A DNA stretch of 16,149 nucleotides from Methylomicrobium sp035916875 (GTDB lineage Bacteria > Pseudomonadota > Gammaproteobacteria > Methylococcales > Methylomonadaceae): assembly GCF_035916875.1 (NCBI RefSeq), contig NZ_JAXUHN010000024.1, forward strand, positions 1 through 16,149, written 5' to 3'. How positions within the stretch are numbered: the stretch's first letter is position 1; every line of letters starts with the position of its first letter. The notes under the pieces are model-generated. The model was not told where the DNA came from, ran no database searches, and was given only the letters and a program-made list of their open reading frames with translations. Shown in pieces: positions 6,181-13,803 of the stretch. Both the position numbers and the translations under genes were made by a program.

Positions 6181-9098
6181 GCAGTTTTCTCCTTGGTAGT
6201 AGGCTTGGTAGGCTGATCGCCGATATCTTTCGTCGTCAGTAGAATCAACGACAATTCACTGGACTTGCCGACAATGCGGCGAGCATTCACTTGTATCTTC
6301 TGGCGCCCGATAGCAGGAAAGTCATGTTCCACCACAAACCCCTCAACGGCTTGGTCGCGCGGCAAAATGATTTCCAGTAACTCCCGCAAGGCCGGAATAT
6401 TCCATTGGCTGTTGCCTAGAGCATAAATTTTCCGTCCCACCGTATCTGCGGCAGCGACTTGAAAATACTGGTAAAAGGAACGATTGGCGGAAATCACCTT
6501 AAAATCTCCATCCATGACCAAGAGCGGTTCATCTATCGTATCGACGACGCTTTCGGCCAAATCACGCGCCAAGCGCACGGCGGTTTCTGCCTCGACACGC
6601 TTGCTGATGTCGGTGAAAGTCAATACGACGCCTTCGATCACGTTATCCAGGGTGCGGTAGGGCTGAATGCGGACAAGATACCAGGTTCCGCTATGGGTTT
6701 GCACCTCCTGCTCAAACGGGATTAGCCTTTCGAGCACGGACTGGGCTTGGCGCAATAGCGCTTCGCCTTCGAAATTGGACTTGATGTCGCTTAAGGGTCG
6801 GCCTACGTCCGAGGACACTAGCCGATAAAGCGTCGTTGCCTCGCGCGTAAAGCGACGAATGATCAACTGCTCGTCGAGGAACACGGTGCCGATATGGGTA
6901 TTATCGAGCAGATTCTTCATGTCATTCTGCATGCCGGCCAGTTGCTCGATTTTGGTCTGTAGTTCCGAATTGACGGTGATCAGTTCTTCATTGACCGATT
7001 GCAGTTCCTCTTTGGAGGTTTCCAGTTCTTCGTTAGTCGACTGAAGCTCTTCATTGGTGGATTGCATTTCTTCGTTAGTCGACTTTAGTTCCTCATTGGA
7101 AGCTTGTTGCGCCTCCAGGGTGGCTTGATAATTTTCCTTCAAATAGGCAAGATCGCGCTCCAATTCTTCGATACGTCCCAGTTCTGCCGGCTTGGCGACA
7201 CGTTTTCGGCCCGGCTTTACGGCTTTGGGGCCGGCAATCTCCTGGAAACTCACCAACAGCAGATTCTGACCGCTCTCATAGCCGGCAAGCGGGCGCACGC
7301 TAAGACCGACTGTCGTAAAGCCGCCATTGGTTTTAACCAGCACTTCCCGGTTCAGCGTCGGCGTTCCGTCATTGGCTGCCGCGCGAATGGCGGCACGAAG
7401 CTCCAGTTCCAGGCCCTCGCGCGCCATTTCAATGACATTGAGGCTGGCCTGTCCAGGCGCCGGGCGCAAATATTTACCGGTGTCGCCATGCACGTAAAGC
7501 ATATCGCCTTTGAGGTCGGTAACGACCGAGGCAGGTGCAAAGCATTGCACCAGCACCCGACGGGTGAGGTCGGAAAAGTTGGTTTCCTTGGGTTTGATCG
7601 TGGCTTCCTCGGGTGCTCTTTCACCTGTTCCCGCCGCCCAGGACAAAACGCTCGCCATCACCGCGCGCGCGGGAGTGGCCGAATAGGTGGCCCGATAGAA
7701 TTTCCACTTGCGGCTGAGCGGAGAGAAAAGATCCGTATGGTTGCCGATGCTCTCCGAGGGCGAAAGAAACAAGACGCCACCGGGCTTCAGTGCGTAATGA
7801 AAGGCTGGAATCAATCGGTTCTGCAATTCCGGCCCCAGATAAATCATCAAGTTGCGGCAACTGAGCAGATCGAGTTTGGTGAAAGGCGGGTCTTTAATCA
7901 CATTTTGGATAGCGAAGACCACCATTTCACGGATTTCCTTCTTTATCCGATAGCCGGCATCTTCTTTGGCAAAAAATCGCTGCAGCCGTTCCGGGGTGAC
8001 ATCCTGAGTGATATTGGCTGGATAACAACCGGCGCGGGCGATGGCGATGGCCTCGGCATCCAGGTCGGTGCTGTAGATTTGCACCTTGAATTGATGGTGA
8101 TTCTGCTCCATCAGTTCTTTCAGCAGCATTGCGATGGAGTAGGCTTCCTCGCCGGTGGCGCAGCCGGCAACCCAGGCGCGAAACAGGGTGTGTTCCGATT
8201 TATCTTTACACAACTCCGGCAAGATATCGTGTTTTAAAGCGTAAAATGCATCCGGATCCCGAAAAAAGCTGGTCACATTGATCAGCAGTTCCTTGAATAG
8301 CGCGTGTACCTCGGACGGGTTCTCCTTGAGATAACGAATATAGACATCGGTATCTTCGATAGACTGCTGCGACATGCGGCGTTCGATACGGCGAACGATC
8401 GTGCTTTTTTTGTAGAGCGAGAAATCGTGCCCCGTCAGGGTGCGCAATTGCAGCAAGATGCGGCTGATCCCGCTTGCACCTATGAGGTCATTGTGTATTT
8501 GTTCGTGAAGGGCCAATTGGCGGGTGCCGAATTGCAGCGCTTCCGGCATTTTGTCAACCGGCAGAACCTGGGAGGCGTAACCCGCCTGAATGGCGCTGGA
8601 AGGCATACCGTCATATTTGGCGGTGGACGGCTCCTGTACCAACGTCACGCCGCCGGCACCGAGGATGGCGCGCAACCCTTGCGTCCCATCCGTTCCCGTG
8701 CCGGACAGCACGATACCGATGGCTTTTTCTTGTTGATCTTCAGCCAGCGACCGCAGAAATGTATCAATGGGTAAACGCTGTCCACGCGGCTCATTCGGCA
8801 CGCTCAGATGCAATTTTCCGTGGAAAATCACCATGTCACGGTTGGGTGGGATCACATACACGCAGTTGGGTTCAACCTGCTGCTGGTCTGTGGCCTCGAC
8901 TACGGGCATGGTCGTGGTGCGCTGCAGGATTTCAGTGAGCTGGCTGTCGTGGTTTGGATCGAGATGCTGCACCAGCACGAAGGCCATCTCGCAGTGTGTG
9001 GGAACGTGGCGGAAGAAGTTTTCCAGGGCTTCTAAACCGCCGGCGGAAGCGCCAAGACCAACGACGGGGAAAGCAACAGCTGTGTTTTCAAAGGCCAT
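6177..9098 (-). CDS. CheB-CheR-PAS fusion signalling protein
   Basis: A 973-residue cytosolic fusion. Residues 10-190 form a CheB methylesterase domain with the triad Ser18 (GASAGG), His45 (VQHLDP) and Asp137 (GTGTDG); there is no receiver domain. Residues 205-470 form a CheR methyltransferase: N-terminal helices, NVTSFFRD, the SAM motif WVAGCATGEEAYS and LLSCRNLMIYL. A PAS-like domain lies at about 510-625, seven heptads of a TNEELQS-type coiled coil at 667-715, then PAS domains at about 725-835 and 845-955. No kinase domain is present. CheB and CheR normally remove and add methyl groups on chemoreceptor glutamates. No chemoreceptor or flagellar gene is nearby, so the target is unknown. Cotranscribed with the overlapping PAS-only gene and divergent from a Crp/Fnr regulator. 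Confidence 0.95.
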   Translation of the reverse strand: MAFENTAVAFPVVGLGASAGGLEALENFFRHVPTHCEMAFVLVQHLDPNHDSQLTEILQRTTTMPVVEATDQQQVEPNCVYVIPPNRDMVIFHGKLHLSVPNEPRGQRLPIDTFLRSLAEDQQEKAIGIVLSGTGTDGTQGLRAILGAGGVTLVQEPSTAKYDGMPSSAIQAGYASQVLPVDKMPEALQFGTRQLALHEQIHNDLIGASGISRILLQLRTLTGHDFSLYKKSTIVRRIERRMSQQSIEDTDVYIRYLKENPSEVHALFKELLINVTSFFRDPDAFYALKHDILPELCKDKSEHTLFRAWVAGCATGEEAYSIAMLLKELMEQNHHQFKVQIYSTDLDAEAIAIARAGCYPANITQDVTPERLQRFFAKEDAGYRIKKEIREMVVFAIQNVIKDPPFTKLDLLSCRNLMIYLGPELQNRLIPAFHYALKPGGVLFLSPSESIGNHTDLFSPLSRKWKFYRATYSATPARAVMASVLSWAAGTGERAPEEATIKPKETNFSDLTRRVLVQCFAPASVVTDLKGDMLYVHGDTGKYLRPAPGQASLNVIEMAREGLELELRAAIRAAANDGTPTLNREVLVKTNGGFTTVGLSVRPLAGYESGQNLLLVSFQEIAGPKAVKPGRKRVAKPAELGRIEELERDLAYLKENYQATLEAQQASNEELKSTNEEMQSTNEELQSTNEELETSKEELQSVNEELITVNSELQTKIEQLAGMQNDMKNLLDNTHIGTVFLDEQLIIRRFTREATTLYRLVSSDVGRPLSDIKSNFEGEALLRQAQSVLERLIPFEQEVQTHSGTWYLVRIQPYRTLDNVIEGVVLTFTDISKRVEAETAVRLARDLAESVVDTIDEPLLVMDGDFKVISANRSFYQYFQVAAADTVGRKIYALGNSQWNIPALRELLEIILPRDQAVEGFVVEHDFPAIGRQKIQVNARRIVGKSSELSLILLTTKDIGDQPTKPTTKEKTA
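6954..7100 (-). repeat. Seven-heptad coiled-coil coding repeat
   Basis: Seven tandem 21-base units encode SNEELKS, TNEEMQS, TNEELQS, TNEELET, SKEELQS, VNEELIT and VNSELQT. They form a parallel coiled coil linking the enzyme half to the PAS pair. The unit is typical of this fusion family and may mark a signalling helix. Confidence 0.75.
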
Positions 9099-9189
9099 GA
9101 AAGAAAAACGGTGTTAAGAAATGACTTGTCGAGGATCGTAATTTACTTTCAGAATGGCTTCTTTATAGAATAAACCGAACAGATTATTC

Positions 9190-9220
9190 ATTATACTCCC
9201 CCCCTTTCCGAATTTGTAAA
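9190..9220 (-). promoter_or_regulatory. Likely promoter of the CheB/CheR operon
   Basis: On the minus strand a consensus TATAAT (9195-9190) is preceded by TTTACA (9220-9215) with a 19-base spacer, or TTACAA with 18. The spacer holds a run of seven G. The leader to the start codon would be about 85 bases. A second TATAAA lies nearer the gene at about 9164-9169. Confidence 0.45.
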
Positions 9221-9331
9221 CTTGGTTTGAAGTTCCGCAGTTGGGGATTTACGAACCTTCGGTCTGTCGCCACCTCTTGCGGGCGCCGATCAGGATTTTG
9301 ACAAATCTCGGCGGCTCCACCCCAAATGATC

Positions 9332-9361
9332 TTCGCATCAGGAGCGTCTCTATGCTATAAA
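9332..9361 (+). promoter_or_regulatory. Likely promoter of the Crp/Fnr-type gene
   Basis: TTCGCA (9332-9337) and TATAAA (9356-9361) are 18 bases apart. Transcription would begin near 9368, just before the palindrome at 9376-9390. A TTGACA at 9298-9303 has no -10 box at good spacing. Confidence 0.4.
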
Positions 9362-9375
9362 AGCGAACAATCCAT

Positions 9376-9390
9376 GGCAAAATTTTTGCC
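9376..9390. promoter_or_regulatory. Perfect 15-bp palindrome, candidate operator
   Basis: GGCAAAA, a central T, then TTTTGCC: seven perfectly paired bases per arm. It sits 14 bases before the Crp/Fnr-type start codon and just after its proposed promoter, where a bound repressor would block transcription. It is not the FNR or CRP consensus. The dimeric regulator encoded immediately downstream is the obvious candidate to bind it. Confidence 0.45.
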
Positions 9391-9404
9391 GTCTTACAAC
9401 TTCC

Positions 9405-10133
9405 ATGTTGCTGATGACCACCCTCCATAATCCGCTACAAAACCATCTTCTCAACGCCTTGCCCAAAAAGGTATTAGCGCGTCTTTTTCCCCATCTGGAA
9501 TGTGTTCCGATGCCGCTCGGTGATGTGCTTTACGAATCGGGAGACGAGTTGCGTTATGCCTATTTCCCCACGAATTGCATCGTTTCGCTGCTTTATGTGA
9601 TGGAGAATGGCGCATCGGCCGAAATTGCCGTGGTCGGCAACGAAGGCATCATCGGCGTCGCGCTCTTCATGGGCGGCGGAACCATGCCGAACCGGGCCGT
9701 CGTGCAGAGCGAAGGCTACGCCTATCGTCTGCGGGGGCATCTATTATTGCAGGAATTCAATCTTTATGGTCCGCTGCACCATTTGCTGCTGCGCTATACC
9801 CAGGCGCTAATTACCCAGATGGCGCAGACTGCGGTCTGCAATCGCCATCATTCGGTGGACCAGCAACTGTGCCGTTGGCTGTTGCTCAGCCTCGACCGGC
9901 TTTCGTCTAACGAGCTGACGATGACCCAGGAATTGATCGCCAATATGTTGGGCGTGCGCCGCGAAGGCGTCACGGAGGCCGCAGGAAAATTGCAGCAAGC
10001 AAGATTGATTGAATACCGCCGCGGCCATATCACGGTGCTGGATCGTCCTGGATTGGAAGCCCGGGTCTGCGAGTGCTACCAAGTGGTCAAAACCGAATTT
10101 GATCGCCTCCTGCCTAGCGGTGAGGCCATTTGA
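9405..10133 (+). CDS. Crp/Fnr-family transcriptional regulator
   Basis: A 242-residue DNA-binding regulator. Residues 20-140 form the cyclic-nucleotide-binding-type beta roll (VLYESGDELRYAYFPTNCIVSLL, then VVGNEGIIGVALFMGG). The dimer helix runs through ITQMAQTAVCNRHHSVDQQLCRWLL. The winged helix-turn-helix is at about 172-212 (MTQELIANMLGVRREGVTEAAGKLQQARLI). It lacks the FNR cysteine cluster and the Arg-Ser/Thr phosphate-binding motif of cAMP receptors, so the effector is unknown. The ATG at 9405 has no strong ribosome site; ATG at 9414 is an alternative. It is divergent from the CheB/CheR fusion with a 306-bp shared upstream region, so it may control both itself and that operon. Confidence 0.92.
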   Translation: MLLMTTLHNPLQNHLLNALPKKVLARLFPHLECVPMPLGDVLYESGDELRYAYFPTNCIVSLLYVMENGASAEIAVVGNEGIIGVALFMGGGTMPNRAVVQSEGYAYRLRGHLLLQEFNLYGPLHHLLLRYTQALITQMAQTAVCNRHHSVDQQLCRWLLLSLDRLSSNELTMTQELIANMLGVRREGVTEAAGKLQQARLIEYRRGHITVLDRPGLEARVCECYQVVKTEFDRLLPSGEAI

Positions 10134-10533
10134 TATCGCGCATTTGAGCGCCATGAATGTCGCGAAGCAAACACTTCGACTCTCACCACTTTCTAGAAAG
10201 GGTATGGCGAGTGAGCCCGGTTATGGACAACAAGTTTCTCGTTTCAGGGTGCCAATCATGTGGAATGCACACGGCTAGGCTCGCCGACGCAGTGTCGAGT
10301 CCGGCTTTCACGGTCAGCCGAGTGTGCGTGCGCTAACGTACAGACTGCGTAAAGCATCTGCGGTATCCTTGGCACAAGATTAGGGGGCGAGTGCTCGAGT
10401 AGTTCGCTCGTTGACTTCCCTACGGTGAGCTTCGCTATGTACTCCCTCATCAATACCTGGGTGGTCCCAAGTGATACACGGAATTTCCGTCCCATAAGTC
10501 CATGCCGCCTGAACTTTTCCGATAGGTGAGAAT
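10134..10533. other. 400-bp region without a convincing gene
   Basis: Between the Crp/Fnr-type gene and the RlpA-like gene there is no recognisable gene. A minus-strand open frame (10540-10256, 94 residues) has no family I recognise. Its ATG overlaps the RlpA-like start region. Small inverted repeats occur, such as CGGCT/AGCCG near 10305-10323, and the 15-mer at 10328-10342 matches the reverse complement of 3735-3749. It may be decayed mobile or gene sequence, or a long leader. Confidence 0.45.
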
Positions 10534-11067
10534 ATGTCATATAAGATAATTCAACACGACAACGAGAAAACCCGGTCGAGTTCCGGAGCGGGTCGCTTGT
10601 CTTCGAAAGCCACGATGATAGCCACCAGCGACGGTAAATCTCGACTTAATCGGCTTTCAGGAGTATCGCTAATGATCCTGGTCGGCGCCTTGGCTTGTTC
10701 AGCCTGTACTTCCAAAGATTCGAGCGAACAAGCGGAAAAGAGGTCCTCCGCCAAACCTGTTCATAAGGAAGTCGGTGAGGCTTCTTGGTATGGCCCCGGA
10801 TTTCAAGGCCAGGAAACCGCGAATGGAGAGGCCTTTAACCAAAAGGAGATGACGGCCGCTCATCCGAGTTTGCCGATGGGAACCAAGGCCACAGTGACCA
10901 ACCTTGAGAATGGCAAGAAGGTCGTGGTGAGGATCAATGACCGTGGGCCCTATGCCGAGGATCGAGCCATCGATCTCTCCGGCGCAGCAGCAAAAAAACT
11001 GGATATGAAAGAGGACGGCACAGCACAGGTCAAGATTGAGACTAAACCCACCCGAAAGAAAAAATAG
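10534..11067 (+). CDS. RlpA-like double-psi beta-barrel lipoprotein
   Basis: An RlpA-family protein: septal-ring lytic transglycosylases that cleave glycan strands stripped of peptides. Residues 79-168 form the double-psi beta barrel: VGEASWYGPGFQGQETANGE, MTAAHPSLPMGTKATVTNL, and VVRINDRGPY. His110 and Asp136 match the catalytic His/Asp spacing of Pseudomonas RlpA. There is no SPOR domain. The signal sequence is KSRLNR plus a hydrophobic segment ending near Cys55/Cys58, an atypical lipobox, so lipidation is likely but unsure. Starts at 10534 (AGGTGA upstream) or 10615 give a proper signal peptide. ATG at 10672 has a good AGGAG but would remove the positive n-region. The Lys/Arg-rich end (TRKKK) is unusual. 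Confidence 0.85.
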   Translation: MSYKIIQHDNEKTRSSSGAGRLSSKATMIATSDGKSRLNRLSGVSLMILVGALACSACTSKDSSEQAEKRSSAKPVHKEVGEASWYGPGFQGQETANGEAFNQKEMTAAHPSLPMGTKATVTNLENGKKVVVRINDRGPYAEDRAIDLSGAAAKKLDMKEDGTAQVKIETKPTRKKK

Positions 11068-11236
11068 ATATCAAAAATGGATTTATTCGAATTGACTTCA
11101 GCCCGGCATCATTTTTCCACTACATACGCTGCCGCACGAAGCGATCCCGCCTTATTCTGTATTTTTCATTCTTTTGAGAGAATCGATGCTGGATAAAAAC
11201 AGCAGTCGCTTCGGATCAACCTAGGGAGATCATAAA

Positions 11237-11998
11237 ATGAAGAAAATGGCCTTATATGGTATGGCTGATACGGCCGTAGCGGAGAACACCAACACCCAGT
11301 TCCCCAATGTCCCCCATCAAGAGAGTCCAACCATTACGCACTTGCAGGACCCTTTTTCTGCGCAGACGGAACTCAAGCGAGCACTCGTGGCGAGACAACA
11401 GCAGTTGAAAGCGGCGCAACAACAGATTCAAACGCTGGCGGAAACCAATGCCTTTCTCAGGCAGCGATTGATACGGTTAGCGAAAAAGTGCGCAGAAGCG
11501 CGTCACTTCGCGCATCACGACGAGCTTACCGGACTGCCCAATCGCAGCTTGCTGATGGATCGGCTTAGGCAGGCGATGGCTCAGTCCGCTCGCCAACAAA
11601 AGCAAGTGGCGTTGCTATTCATCGATCTTGACCGATTCAAAAGCATCAATGACAGGCTCGGACATGCGGCGGGGGACAAACTCTTACAACTGGTGGCAGA
11701 GCGACTAGCCGCCTGTATCCGTTATGGCGACACAGCCTGCCGCTATGGGGGCGACGAATTCGTGATTCTGCTGCCGGAAATCAATGGACAGGAAAGTGCC
11801 GCCGTGGTGACGGAGAAAATTCGCGCCCACCTGGCCGCATCTTATGTGGTGGACGGCTATGTCATTGCGATAACCGCAAGTATTGGCGTCGCGGTCTACC
11901 GGACCGGCGGACAAAAGGGTAGTGATTTGATCAAACAGGCCGATAAGGCTATGTACCAAGCCAAGATGAACAGTGTCCTGCCGAACAGGTCACTTTAA
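11237..11998 (+). CDS. GGDEF diguanylate cyclase
   Basis: A 253-residue soluble protein that should make cyclic di-GMP from two GTP. Residues 1-40 look disordered. Residues 42-85 form a Gln-rich coiled coil (ALVARQQQLKAAQQQIQTLAE). Residues 92-245 are the GGDEF domain: DELTGLPNR, FIDLDRFKSIND with metal-binding Asp130, and an intact GGDEF at 171-175. The inhibitory I-site RxxD (Arg162-Asp165) sits five residues before GGDEF, so product feedback is expected. There is no PAS, GAF, receiver or membrane domain, so the signal input must come through the coiled coil or a partner. GGGAG at about 11224 supports the start. It is convergent with the deacetylase gene. Confidence 0.93.
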   Translation: MKKMALYGMADTAVAENTNTQFPNVPHQESPTITHLQDPFSAQTELKRALVARQQQLKAAQQQIQTLAETNAFLRQRLIRLAKKCAEARHFAHHDELTGLPNRSLLMDRLRQAMAQSARQQKQVALLFIDLDRFKSINDRLGHAAGDKLLQLVAERLAACIRYGDTACRYGGDEFVILLPEINGQESAAVVTEKIRAHLAASYVVDGYVIAITASIGVAVYRTGGQKGSDLIKQADKAMYQAKMNSVLPNRSL

Positions 11999-12026
11999 CC
12001 TGCCATTCAAAACCAAGATAAACTCA

Positions 12027-12045
12027 CCGCGAGGGCGTCTCGTGG
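12027..12045. terminator. Possible hairpin between convergent genes
   Basis: CCGCGAG (12027-12033) can pair with CTCGTGG (12039-12045) across a five-base loop, seven pairs including one G-U. It lies in the 65-base gap between the convergent GGDEF and deacetylase genes. No T-run follows on either strand, so it is at best a weak or bidirectional terminator. Confidence 0.35.
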
Positions 12046-12063
12046 CTACAGCATCCTGCTCAG

Positions 12064-12834
12064 TTATTCATAGGCTTTGATCTGCAAAAGCTGCTCTATA
12101 CTGACGATTTTATAGCCATTTTCTTGCGCAAAATTAAGCGTTTGTTTTAACACCTGGAGGGTTTTCTCCGAACGATCGTGAAACAGAATAATAGCGCCCG
12201 GTTTTATTTGCGTTTGTACGCGCCGGGTGATGAATTGCGCAGAGGCGGCCGTTGTATCGAACGAGCGGATGCTCCAGCCGATGGTGCTGTAATTCAACTC
12301 CTTTGAGGCTCTCGCAAGTTTGGGTGTGGTAACGCCATAGGGCGGCCTGAATAATTTCATCCGTTTGCCTATGATGTTGAAGACACGCTCTGCGGTCTGG
12401 TTTAGCTCATCCTTAAAGCCTTGCAAGCTATTAAAATCCATAAAAAACGAATGCGTATAGCTGTGGTTTCCAATACTGTGTCCGTCTGATTCTATCTGTT
12501 TCAAAAGGGCTTCATTACCCTGAATGTTTTTTCCGATCACAAAAAAAGTTGCCGACGCACCGTACTGAGCCAATATCGAGAGCACCCGTGGGGTGTATTC
12601 ACGGTTTGGGCCATCGTCAAACGACAGGGCAATGACTTTGTCTGAAGTATTCGCATGACAATGGGCTTGAACGTGAAAGTTGGAGTGAATGATTACCGAA
12701 CCATAAGTGACTAATGCCAGATAAACGATGACCGGCACTCCCAGCCACTCTGGACTGATTCCAAAAAACGCAGTCAACAAACCCATAATGCTGATCGCGA
12801 TGAAGAAACTGTTGCGGATCGATATAAATGTCAC
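12064..12834 (-). CDS. Membrane-anchored polysaccharide deacetylase
   Basis: A 256-residue NodB-type carbohydrate esterase (family 4) that removes acetyl groups from N-acetylated sugars. Residues 5-50 hold two hydrophobic segments, so the enzyme is membrane-anchored and the catalytic domain probably faces the periplasm. Catalytic motifs: ALSFDDGPN with base Asp73 and metal Asp74; metal ligands His124 and His128 in IGNHSYTHSF; RPPYG at 163-167; and ILFHD near the end with the catalytic His. The start is GTG with no clear ribosome site, and a TGA lies two codons upstream in frame. It is 30 bases downstream of the LpxL-type acyltransferase and ends the operon, so a lipid-linked amino sugar is a plausible substrate. 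Confidence 0.88.
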   Translation of the reverse strand: MTFISIRNSFFIAISIMGLLTAFFGISPEWLGVPVIVYLALVTYGSVIIHSNFHVQAHCHANTSDKVIALSFDDGPNREYTPRVLSILAQYGASATFFVIGKNIQGNEALLKQIESDGHSIGNHSYTHSFFMDFNSLQGFKDELNQTAERVFNIIGKRMKLFRPPYGVTTPKLARASKELNYSTIGWSIRSFDTTAASAQFITRRVQTQIKPGAIILFHDRSEKTLQVLKQTLNFAQENGYKIVSIEQLLQIKAYE

Positions 12835-12864
12835 AGGAAATCAATGAAGTGGGTGGTATTTTTG

Positions 12865-13803
12865 TTATTCATCATCCTGCGAAACACGCCAAAAATCGAA
12901 AAAGTTGAACCATTGTAGCGGCTCTTTTAAACAGTAAGTCTGCAAACGTTCCGCATAGCGCTGGGTTATTTGCTGTATGGCTTGCTCGCGCGTTTTTCTG
13001 GGGAAGTTCAGCATGTCACTAAAGTGGTCGAAATAAATCACATGCTTGCCCTGCTGTTTGAGACAAAACACGGTATAAATCGGACATTTCAGCAAGCCGG
13101 CCAGGATGAACGGTCCTTGCGGCATCAACGCTTCGCCCCCCAGAAAGTTAACCTTGGTGACATGCTGCTGGCTGCCCGGCAGCGATCTGTCGGCGGCGAT
13201 GATGACGAGTTCACCCCCGTCAATTTTATCCTGAAGCAACATGGACGTCGCCGCGGTAATTTCAGTGACCTGAATCAGATTTAACTGGCTGCTGTCACTG
13301 GTCTGCTTTAACAGCCGATTAAATTTTTGGGCATGTTTGTTATGGATTAACACATTAATATGTAGCGATTTGTCGAAATCAGCGATCACCCGGCAGACTT
13401 CAAGATTACCGAGATGCGAACCCAGCAATACAACGCCCTGGCCTTTGCGGATTTGCGCTATGATTTCATTACGGCGATGATACTGCACATCAGCCCGCGT
13501 AAGCGCCCCGGACCAGGCGGCGAGCTTGTCAATAATGGCATTGGCAAAACTGATAAAGTGCCTGAAGCTCCAGAGGAAACTGCCGCTCAGTTTTAATGTC
13601 GGCGCAAAATCCGCCAGTCTGTTCAGATAAGCCTGGCTGGCCTGTCTGGCCTGCCGGTTAATGAGCCAGTAATAAATCACGACCGGGTATAAAAACAGTT
13701 GCAGAACCGTGCGGCCAAACAGCAGATAGATGCGCAACAGAAGCCTCATGCCCCAGATCACGCCGCCCTCTTCCATTTGCGTCCAATGCAGTGTTTTTTT
13801 CAT
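12865..13803 (-). CDS. LpxL/HtrB-type acyltransferase, aryl-polyene-cluster type
   Basis: A 312-residue acyltransferase of the lipid A late-acyltransferase superfamily. Residues 20-50 form a hydrophobic anchor. The catalytic HX4E motif is His130-Glu135 in LLGSHLGNLEVCR. The segments NVLIHNKHAQKFNRLL, QGPFILAGLLKCPIYTVFCL and the ending LKEPLQWFNFFDFWR look more like the acyltransferase of aryl-polyene clusters than like LpxL or LpxM. It should transfer an acyl chain, perhaps from the nearby carrier protein, to a glycolipid at the inner membrane. The ATG at 13803 shares one base with the glycosyltransferase stop (TGATG); a GTG at 13806 is the alternative. Tight coupling suggests the two proteins act together; in many aryl-polyene clusters they are fused. 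Confidence 0.87.
   Translation of the reverse strand: MKKTLHWTQMEEGGVIWGMRLLLRIYLLFGRTVLQLFLYPVVIYYWLINRQARQASQAYLNRLADFAPTLKLSGSFLWSFRHFISFANAIIDKLAAWSGALTRADVQYHRRNEIIAQIRKGQGVVLLGSHLGNLEVCRVIADFDKSLHINVLIHNKHAQKFNRLLKQTSDSSQLNLIQVTEITAATSMLLQDKIDGGELVIIAADRSLPGSQQHVTKVNFLGGEALMPQGPFILAGLLKCPIYTVFCLKQQGKHVIYFDHFSDMLNFPRKTREQAIQQITQRYAERLQTYCLKEPLQWFNFFDFWRVSQDDE

Noticed and set aside
7104..8237. A 377-codon + strand open frame antisense to the CheB/CheR fusion
   Set aside because: It resembles no protein I know, has low-complexity composition, and lies fully opposite well-recognised CheR and PAS coding sequence. It is a shadow of codon bias.
8304..8774. A 156-codon + strand open frame
   Set aside because: It lies opposite the CheB and CheR domains and has no family features.
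10134..10533. A group II intron or insertion sequence end
   Set aside because: I looked for domain V-like structure, a reverse transcriptase, terminal inverted repeats and target duplications, and none could be supported.
10256..10540. A 94-codon minus-strand open frame
   Set aside because: No recognisable family, no clear ribosome site, and composition that does not look coding. It is kept only as part of the unexplained region.
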